From Alteromonadaceae bacterium 2753L.S.0a.02 (GTDB lineage Bacteria; Pseudomonadota; Gammaproteobacteria; Pseudomonadales; Cellvibrionaceae), in assembly GCA_007827375.1 (NCBI GenBank), contig VISH01000001.1, positions 248,001 to 312,000 of the forward strand: a stretch of 64,000 bases of DNA, read 5' to 3'. The notes below the pieces were generated by a model. That model worked only from the letters and a program-made list of their open reading frames with translations, was not told where the DNA came from and did not search any database. Positions 58,113 to 64,000 of this stretch are shown piece by piece. The position numbers and the translations under genes were made by a program. The stretch's first letter is position 1. Each line of letters opens with the position of its first letter.

Positions 58113-60514
58113 AGCCGTTTTTTGCTCTTGTTTCCAGTTTTTGTCTGACATTACTTGCCTGCTCGCCAGAAAAATCGAGAATAGAGGCCAATACCTCACC
58201 AGCGAGTCAGTTAAGCGCTTTCGGCGCACCGGGCGAGCACCCCTATTGGTCTTACGCAGGAAAAACCGGAATAGGCACGTCTTACGAAGCCTACAACGAG
58301 AATGGCTTTAACGATCAGCACCCCACCACCGGAAATGTTTCAAAAGTCTGGTTTTCACTGGCCCAAGGTGGCATTACCGAAGTGATGTATGGCCTCATTC
58401 ATGAAGCACAACTGAAAGATTTGCAGTTCGTGGTGGTGGGGGAAAATTTTGTAGACATCGATCAATTGCACACCAAATCCGATATCCGCTATCTTGCACA
58501 AGATGACGCTGGGCGCCCGCTTGCACCCGCATACACAATTACTAATTGGGATAGAGAAAATATTTATACGCTGCAAAAAGATATTTTTACCGACCCCGAT
58601 AATCAAACCCTGTTTGTTCGCGTTACGGCACAAACGACACAGCCAATTAGCGTTTATGCCGTGCTCAATCCGCACATGAACAACGATGGCTGGGGAGATC
58701 GTGCCTGGCAAAGCCCAGCGGGTTTACACAGTGAAGACAGCGGCGTTTTTCTAACACTGGCCACAGAACCCGCTTTCACGGAAAGTTCTGTGGGATTTGA
58801 AGGAAATTCCGATGGCATTACTGATTTAAACGACGGCAAATTAGACTGGCATTTCTCTAATACCGGCGAGCAGCGTGGTAACGTTGTGCTCACTGCAAAG
58901 TTATTTGATGTAAAGCCCAATGAAACCCATCAGAATGATTTGGTCATTGGTTTCGGCGCAAGCGAAACCGCCAGCGTAAGTGCCACGAAAAAAACATTGG
59001 CAGCAGGCTATAAAAAAGTGCTCGCTAATTACGTCGGCACAGGTGACGCAGTGGGATGGCAGGACTACCTGAAATCGCTCGATCATTTACCAGCCCTCCA
59101 AAAAACCGCTACCGATGGCGGCGCTCTGCTAAATGCCAGCGCTTTGGTGTTAAAAGTTCAGGAAGATAAAACCCACGCCGGTGCACTGATAGCGTCTCTT
59201 TCGAACCCCTGGGGTGACACTGTCTCCGCCGCAAAAGGCGCAACAGGTTACAAAGCTGTATGGCCGCGCGATTTCTATCAGTGTGCCATGGCGCTGCTCG
59301 CGCTTGGCGATACTCAAACTCCACGAGTTGCCTTCGAGTATTTGAAAAAAATTCAGGTGGACGAAAATACCCCCGGTAATAAAGGCGATGGCGGTTGGTT
59401 TTTACAGAAAACCCATGTTGATGGCGAACCTGAATGGGTAGCGGTGCAATTGGATCAAACAGCCATGCCGATTATGCTCGGTTGGAAATTATGGCAGCAC
59501 GGCGTATTCACCGATGAAGAAATAAAGCGTTGGTTCGAGGTGATGTTGAAGCCGGCGGCCAATTTTCTGGTACATGGCGGCAAGTTAGATTTAGGCTGGG
59601 CAGAACCCAATTTAAAGCCACCCTATACACAACAGGAACGCTGGGAAGAACAAGCCGGTTACTCTCCCTCTACCATGGCTGCAATTATCGCTGGGCTGGT
59701 AAGTGCTGCTGATATCGCCACACTTTCCGGTGAAGGCGCTAGCACAATCGCCTATTTAACAGCGGCTGATTCATACAGCAAACAACTGGAGGATCTCACC
59801 TTTACCTCTGAAGGTGTATTTGGTGATGGCCACTATTATCTGCGCGCCACCCCCAATGGTAAACCCAACCAACCCGCCCAACTGGCAGATCGTAATGGTC
59901 GCGGCAAGCTTAATACGCTACAAATTCTCGATGGCGGATTTTTGGAGTTAGTGCGCTATGGTGTTAGGCCTGCAAATGACGACGCAATCACACGCAGTCT
60001 TAGCATTCTTAATGATCAAAATTTGCCTGAAAAATTGCGGGTTCACTATGAGTTCGAATTTACCGGCGAAACCGGTAAGTTCCCAGGCTGGCGCCGCTAC
60101 GGCGACGACGGCTACGGCGAAGATAAACTCACAGGTTTAAATTATGGTGCCAGCGGCAAAAACGGAGGCGATGGCGGAGGCATGAGCCCCGATCAACGCG
60201 GCCGGGTATGGCCTTTCTTTACCGGAGAACACGCCCACTACCAACTGGCTGCAGGCATGCCGGTAAACAACATTCGAAAGCGTTATGTACGCGCTATGGA
60301 ATTATTTGCCAACGACGGTTTAATGTTGCCCGAACAAGTGTGGGATGGCGTAGGTGTTAACCCCGCTAATCGCTATGTGACCGGCGAAGGCACCAACGGT
60401 GCAACACCCCTGGCGTGGACCCATGCTGAATATGTGAAGTTATTGCGATCACTCAGTGATGGTAAGGTCTGGGATTTTTATCCAGCGGTGGGAGCTCGGT
60501 ATTCTCAAAAATAA
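58109..60514 (+). CDS. Glucoamylase (GH15) lipoprotein
   Basis: An 801-aa protein with a lipoprotein signal (FCLTLLACSPE; lipidated Cys near residue 19). An N-terminal beta-supersandwich of GH15 type covers about 35-290 (SAFGAPGEHPYWSYAGKTGI). The (alpha/alpha)6 domain follows: YKAVWPRDFYQCAMALLALG near 385, LDLGWAEPNLKPPYTQQERW near 495 with the catalytic acid Glu in ERWEEQAGYSPST, and NEEPVWDG-like YVTGEGTNGATPLAWTHAEY near the end. It releases glucose from the non-reducing ends of alpha-glucans in the periplasm or at the outer membrane. The ATGA overlap with the porter gives translational coupling. Confidence 0.92.
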   Translation: MKPFFALVSSFCLTLLACSPEKSRIEANTSPASQLSAFGAPGEHPYWSYAGKTGIGTSYEAYNENGFNDQHPTTGNVSKVWFSLAQGGITEVMYGLIHEAQLKDLQFVVVGENFVDIDQLHTKSDIRYLAQDDAGRPLAPAYTITNWDRENIYTLQKDIFTDPDNQTLFVRVTAQTTQPISVYAVLNPHMNNDGWGDRAWQSPAGLHSEDSGVFLTLATEPAFTESSVGFEGNSDGITDLNDGKLDWHFSNTGEQRGNVVLTAKLFDVKPNETHQNDLVIGFGASETASVSATKKTLAAGYKKVLANYVGTGDAVGWQDYLKSLDHLPALQKTATDGGALLNASALVLKVQEDKTHAGALIASLSNPWGDTVSAAKGATGYKAVWPRDFYQCAMALLALGDTQTPRVAFEYLKKIQVDENTPGNKGDGGWFLQKTHVDGEPEWVAVQLDQTAMPIMLGWKLWQHGVFTDEEIKRWFEVMLKPAANFLVHGGKLDLGWAEPNLKPPYTQQERWEEQAGYSPSTMAAIIAGLVSAADIATLSGEGASTIAYLTAADSYSKQLEDLTFTSEGVFGDGHYYLRATPNGKPNQPAQLADRNGRGKLNTLQILDGGFLELVRYGVRPANDDAITRSLSILNDQNLPEKLRVHYEFEFTGETGKFPGWRRYGDDGYGEDKLTGLNYGASGKNGGDGGGMSPDQRGRVWPFFTGEHAHYQLAAGMPVNNIRKRYVRAMELFANDGLMLPEQVWDGVGVNPANRYVTGEGTNGATPLAWTHAEYVKLLRSLSDGKVWDFYPAVGARYSQK

Positions 60515-60558
60515 TTGCTTTTATCAGGGAAGCTCGTTGGGTGGCAAAGCTGTTTCGC

Positions 60559-61587
60559 CTAAGTCGTTATTGAGGACTGCCTCACAACAAGCCGTGTTGG
60601 CAACAATTCTGAGCTTATTTCTTCACCAGCGATAAGCTGCAGTAAACTATCCACCAAAATAGCTCCAGCCTGTAGAACATTCTGATCGACTGTAGTCAGT
60701 GATGGCGACATATATTTTGCTGTGGGAATATCGTCGTAACCCACAACCGCTATTTTCTGAGGTACCTCCAAGCCCACCTCACTTAACGCTTTAATAGTAC
60801 CAATGGCAATTAAGTCACTCGCACAGAAAATTGCATCGAAACTTTCACCCGCAGCAAGCAATTGTTGGCAGGCGTTATAACCGCTCTGTTCTGACGATTC
60901 CGCTTCCAATTGTAATGCTGAATTTGCGTGCAGATTGACTGTGGCTAATGCGTCACAATAGCCGTGATGCCGCTCCATAAATTCAGGATGGTCATTGGAT
61001 ATATCGCCGATAAAGGCAATAGATTTACGACCGGTGGTAATAAGGTGCTGCGTTGCCTCGAATCCCCCCTGTTTATTATCACAACCAATAAAATGCCCCG
61101 GCTGGCCGGGAATCACCGGCCCCCAGGTAATAAAGTGTGCACCGGCTTCATCCAGTGCTGAAATTTTCTGGATATAGCTGGAATAATCGCCGTAACCTAA
61201 AAAAATAATGCCATCGGCTTTATTAGAATCCTGATAATCAGCATTCCAATCGTCACTCAACTGTTGGAACGAAATAAGCACATCGTAACCCACCCGCGCA
61301 GCTGCGTGAGTGATACTTCCAAGCATCGCCAAAAAAAAAGGGTTTATCGCCGCCTCGCCACTACCCGGATCTTCACACAGCAGTACCGCAAGGGTATTGG
61401 TGCGTTTCGAGCGTAAATTTCGGGCGCTGACATCCACCTTATAATTCAACTCGCGGGCTATGGCCTGTACCCTGGCTCGAGTTTCTGCGCTCACAAGGGG
61501 ACTGTTGCGCAGCGCACGCGAGACGGTGGGTTGTGAAACCCCAGCGAGATGGGCGATATCCAGTGAAGTGGGTTTGCTGTCGCGCAC
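60559..61587 (-). CDS. LacI family transcriptional repressor
   Basis: A 342-aa repressor. Residues 8-30 hold the helix-turn-helix SLDIAHLAGVSQPTVSRALR with the hinge VSARNLRSKRTNTLAVLL after it. The periplasmic-binding-like core has DGIIFLGYGDY, ITWGPVIPGQ and the C-terminal MSPSLTTVDQNVLQAGAILV. A GTG start at 61585-61587 follows a GAG. Convergent with the glucoamylase gene, it is the likely repressor of the alpha-glucan locus, with the sites at 53628-53670 as operators. The inducer would be maltose or a derivative. Its own promoter faces the hydrolase gene. Confidence 0.93.
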   Translation of the reverse strand: MRDSKPTSLDIAHLAGVSQPTVSRALRNSPLVSAETRARVQAIARELNYKVDVSARNLRSKRTNTLAVLLCEDPGSGEAAINPFFLAMLGSITHAAARVGYDVLISFQQLSDDWNADYQDSNKADGIIFLGYGDYSSYIQKISALDEAGAHFITWGPVIPGQPGHFIGCDNKQGGFEATQHLITTGRKSIAFIGDISNDHPEFMERHHGYCDALATVNLHANSALQLEAESSEQSGYNACQQLLAAGESFDAIFCASDLIAIGTIKALSEVGLEVPQKIAVVGYDDIPTAKYMSPSLTTVDQNVLQAGAILVDSLLQLIAGEEISSELLPTRLVVRQSSITT

Positions 61588-61729
61588 GTTATCGGCTCTT
61601 GTTCGGCAATGGGCTTAATAGTCGCACACTGTGCCATCAGGTGGAAGACCAACGGCCTCAACGCGCTGGCACTAAAAGCTACGCTATACGTTATCATAGC
61701 GTTGATTTGGAAATTAAGCGGAATAAAAC

Positions 61730-62521
61730 ATGCCCTACGCCACAACCAACGACCATACCCGCATTTATTACACGATTAAGGGAAGTGGAGCACCACTGTT
61801 AATGATTATGGGGCAAGGTTTGGATCATTCTGCATGGGGTTCTTTGCTGGAAGAATACGCGCAACATTTTCGGGTAATTGCCTACGATCATCGCGGTACC
61901 GGCAAAAGCGACAAACCGGAATTCCCACCTTATAGCACCCGAGGATTCGCAAGCGATGCCGTTGCCGTGCTGGACGCAGCGAGCGTGGAGCGAGCTCACG
62001 TTTTTGGTATTTCAATGGGCGGACGCATCGCCCAATGGCTTGCGATAGATTATGCACAGCGCGTGGCCGCCATGGTGCTAGCTTGCACCACACCCGGTAA
62101 TGCTCATGGCATTGCCCGGCCCAAGTGGGTGGATATTTTATTTGCCACAGGCAATCGCAGAAAATTAAAAGACCTTATGGTATCGCCAGAGTGGGCTGCA
62201 ACTAATCAAGAGTTCGAAGCACTCTGGCGCGAGCAAACGGAAAACCCGCCGCCCACTCACACTCAAAAACTTCACTATCTCGCCAGCCAGGGTCACAATT
62301 GCTGGGATGAATTGCAATTAATTCGCGCACCCACCTTACTAATTCATGGCAGTGACGACGTCGTTAACGTGCCGGAAAATTCTAATTTACTCCAGCAAGG
62401 TATTAAAGGCAGTAAAAAGATAATTATTCCATCCGGAAAGCATTTTTTCTTTTTTGAACATCGACAACAAACCAAAACTGCCCTGCTAGACTTCTTAACT
62501 GCTCACAAAATAACGGTATGA
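61730..62521 (+). CDS. Alpha/beta hydrolase
   Basis: A 263-aa protein. The strand-4 signature is VIAYDHRGTGKSDKPE near residue 47, the nucleophile elbow GISMGGRIAQ near 92, the Asp in IHGSDDVV near 205 and the His in SGKHFFFFE near 233. Typical of esterases, haloperoxidase-like hydrolases and 3-oxoadipate enol-lactonases (MhpC-like). The substrate is unknown. ATG at 61730 with a weak GCGGA upstream. It is divergent from LacI and ends 1 bp before the convergent secreted-protein gene. Confidence 0.88.
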   Translation: MPYATTNDHTRIYYTIKGSGAPLLMIMGQGLDHSAWGSLLEEYAQHFRVIAYDHRGTGKSDKPEFPPYSTRGFASDAVAVLDAASVERAHVFGISMGGRIAQWLAIDYAQRVAAMVLACTTPGNAHGIARPKWVDILFATGNRRKLKDLMVSPEWAATNQEFEALWREQTENPPPTHTQKLHYLASQGHNCWDELQLIRAPTLLIHGSDDVVNVPENSNLLQQGIKGSKKIIIPSGKHFFFFEHRQQTKTALLDFLTAHKITV

Positions 62522-62522
62522 A

Positions 62523-63482
62523 TCACTGCACGGCTAATTGATAAAAGCGCGGATAAGGTGCGTCGCGCACTGCCATTATGGGTGTTGTGTTTACCACACC
62601 TTGAGTGCAAAAAATATTGTCCCCCGAGTATTCGCAATTTTCAAAAACTTGGGTTTCGGCGGTATAGATTGTAGCCACACTAAACTCTGTCCCTGAGCCA
62701 AATGTACCCAGATAGAGATACACGAGCTTTTGGGGTGCAGATTCATTGACGGCGTTATTGTTTCCAGGTGTATCCTGGTGGCCTAGATCAGCGCCGAAAA
62801 CGGAAAGATAACGTTCTTTTTCGGTCGAACCCTGTACTGTGTTATATCGCATGGTGTCTGCCTGCCACACCGGGAAGCCGTTCACAGTGACATCCACCCT
62901 AAAGCGGGAACGCCATTCACTCGGGCCATCTTGTTCGTAAATGCCCCCGACTTTGTTCGCTGGAACGGGTATCCTCAAATACACTTTTTGTAGACCACTG
63001 CCTTGCACTTCATAGTTGGTTCGCCAGGATGCAGTGGCGTTGCCGTTGGATTCTCCAATAGTTTTTACCGACAAAAATGGCAAGCCATTACCCGACATAT
63101 AGGCCCAGGCTTGCACCGCGTTATCCGACAACATAAATTCAAAATAGTCGTTACTGCTGGGGTACGGCAGTGGCGGCGCCCCTGTATTGGGGTAGGCGTT
63201 TTTTACTTCGCTGGCATACACCGATGCCGCAGCGTTTAGGTCGCGATCGACCGATTGCTCACCCGGGCCAGACACAATGGAATCGACATCAGCAACTGCA
63301 GCTGTGTACACATTCAAAGTATTCCATTTAATTTCTTGAATGCCTTTTTGATTTAAGAGGGAATACACAGCTCTCGCTGAAAGTTGATACGCAGGTCGCG
63401 TTGCAGCACCCGCAAAGTGAGCAAAGCAAATTACAAAAATGCTGCAACTCAATAGCCATTTTCTGTTTGCTATAACATCCAT
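62523..63482 (-). CDS. Secreted protein, first of a tandem paralogous pair
   Basis: A 319-aa protein with a signal peptide (KWLLSCSIFVICFAHFAGA, cleaved before ATRPAY). The C-terminal half, from about residue 150, aligns with the neighbour at 63485: VYLRIPVPANKVGGIYEQ, RFRVDVTVNGFPVWQADT and LYLGTFGSGTEFSVATI, with a Cys pair in FENCEYSGDNIFCTQ. It looks like an extracellular beta-sandwich. The N-terminal half (LSARAVYSLLNQKGIQEIKW) is its own. AAGGAG precedes the ATG, and only 2 bp separate it from the upstream stop, so the pair is one operon. Function unknown. Confidence 0.75.
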   Translation of the reverse strand: MDVIANRKWLLSCSIFVICFAHFAGAATRPAYQLSARAVYSLLNQKGIQEIKWNTLNVYTAAVADVDSIVSGPGEQSVDRDLNAAASVYASEVKNAYPNTGAPPLPYPSSNDYFEFMLSDNAVQAWAYMSGNGLPFLSVKTIGESNGNATASWRTNYEVQGSGLQKVYLRIPVPANKVGGIYEQDGPSEWRSRFRVDVTVNGFPVWQADTMRYNTVQGSTEKERYLSVFGADLGHQDTPGNNNAVNESAPQKLVYLYLGTFGSGTEFSVATIYTAETQVFENCEYSGDNIFCTQGVVNTTPIMAVRDAPYPRFYQLAVQ

Positions 63483-63484
63483 TG

Positions 63485-64000
63485 TTATAACTCCTTGGTG
63501 TAAATCTGAATAAGAGGTGTTTGACTTCCCCGCACGCTAATTGGTAAGTTACGTTTTTCGCTGAGGCCATAGCAGTGATGCACAGTGGCATAATCGCCCC
63601 AATAACCGAGGCTTTCGGTTCCGCAGTTGGGCGCATCTACGAGCGCATCGGTAAAAATCGAATAATCGAGGGTGAAAGATTCACCCGGTTCAAAGGTTCC
63701 CAGAAATAATCGTGCCGATGTGGCGCTACTCTCGCCCCACAATAACGTAAGGTCGAAAAACGTATTTCCAATAAAATCTTCAGGATAGTTGTAGCCAGAA
63801 GTCTGCGTCCACACTGGCAAGCCATCTACAACGACTTCGACCAGGGAGCGAGTGAAGCCAGAATTTTGTTCTTTGTACACATAGGTACCGCCGTTACTGC
63901 CAGGCACGAGATTGTACGCAAAGTTCTTCGCAAAAACCCGCTCGGGTACGACAAAGTACGCAAAGTACTGGCGGCTGTTTGTTGCATTGTTTGACGCTTC
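63485..64000 (-). CDS. Secreted protein paralogue, 5' end outside window
   Basis: The minus-strand frame is open from 64000 to the stop at 63485, 171 residues, so the start lies beyond the right edge. It shares order and motifs with the 62523 protein: RQYFAYFVVPERV, SLVEVVVDGLPVWTQ, ARLFLGTFEPGESFTLDYSI, and a Cys pair in NCGTES and VHHCYGL. An internal GTG at 63907 is not a likely start because the homologous domain begins before it. Function unknown; the two may form a hetero-oligomer. Confidence 0.72.
   Translation of the reverse strand, partial: EASNNATNSRQYFAYFVVPERVFAKNFAYNLVPGSNGGTYVYKEQNSGFTRSLVEVVVDGLPVWTQTSGYNYPEDFIGNTFFDLTLLWGESSATSARLFLGTFEPGESFTLDYSIFTDALVDAPNCGTESLGYWGDYATVHHCYGLSEKRNLPISVRGSQTPLIQIYTKEL

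Noticed and set aside
63485..63907. GTG at 63907 as a gene start
   Set aside because: The frame is open to the window edge and the shared domain begins upstream, so this is an internal codon.

Overview
The window reads as chromosome of a marine-type gammaproteobacterium, most likely a Cellvibrionaceae-like polysaccharide degrader. This is inferred from TonB-dependent receptors with signal peptides, a periplasmic glucoamylase next to a sugar porter, a long Pseudomonas-type isocitrate lyase, secreted multidomain proteins, and a DraT/DraG pair, which normally accompanies nitrogenase. No nif gene lies in the window, so nitrogen fixation is only implied; a Teredinibacter-like organism would fit.

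Layout. 1-2471: glyoxalase-fold fragment, glutathione S-transferase, MATE exporter. 2570-5244: an RNA-repair unit with a strong sigma70 promoter, a structured leader carrying a 9-codon ORF and a terminator, rtcB, an unrecognised 311-aa protein and a small basic protein. 5206-9404: two membrane or secreted unknowns, divergent draG/draT, and a membrane-anchored LytTR regulator. 9631-18663: TonB receptor, SulP transporter and a convergent 1564-aa secreted protein with Ig-like, von Willebrand D and fibrinogen-like parts. 19083-21366: pirin/NADPH-FMN reductase pair with a divergent LysR.

21367-25430 is accessory DNA: an integron-type cassette cluster without an integrase in view (three ORFs whose ends meet attC-like sites, one attC split by a 168-bp inverted-repeat element), then a truncated group II intron and ~21-bp degenerate repeats. 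25442-31742 holds a lipoprotein, a second ~21-bp repeat block, an orphan 172-aa protein, a subtilase and a membrane protein. 31763-36705 is a compact four-gene operon of oxidative enzymes (flavin monooxygenase, FMN alpha-hydroxy-acid oxidase, cytochrome P450, haem-oxygenase-like diiron protein) with no carrier or assembly-line gene: the best candidate for an undescribed small-molecule pathway. 37782-41839 is a run of small accessory genes, including a zinc-ribbon membrane protein that appears to start at AUU.

41901-47430 is the glyoxylate bypass (malate synthase G then isocitrate lyase) with a divergent XRE/DUF3612-type regulator and half-site repeats between them. 47514-50828 holds a slipin, a degenerate CAU tRNA, an HNH nuclease, two mirrored ERIC-like structured elements and small-ORF/hairpin/terminator units that echo the rtcB leader. 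50902-61587 is an alpha-glucan/maltose utilisation locus (GH13 glucosidase, TonB receptor, MFS porter, GH15 glucoamylase lipoprotein, LacI repressor): oligosaccharide would cross the outer membrane by the receptor, be trimmed by GH15 in the periplasm, pass the inner membrane by the porter and be finished by GH13. The window ends with an alpha/beta hydrolase and tandem paralogous secreted proteins running off the right edge.
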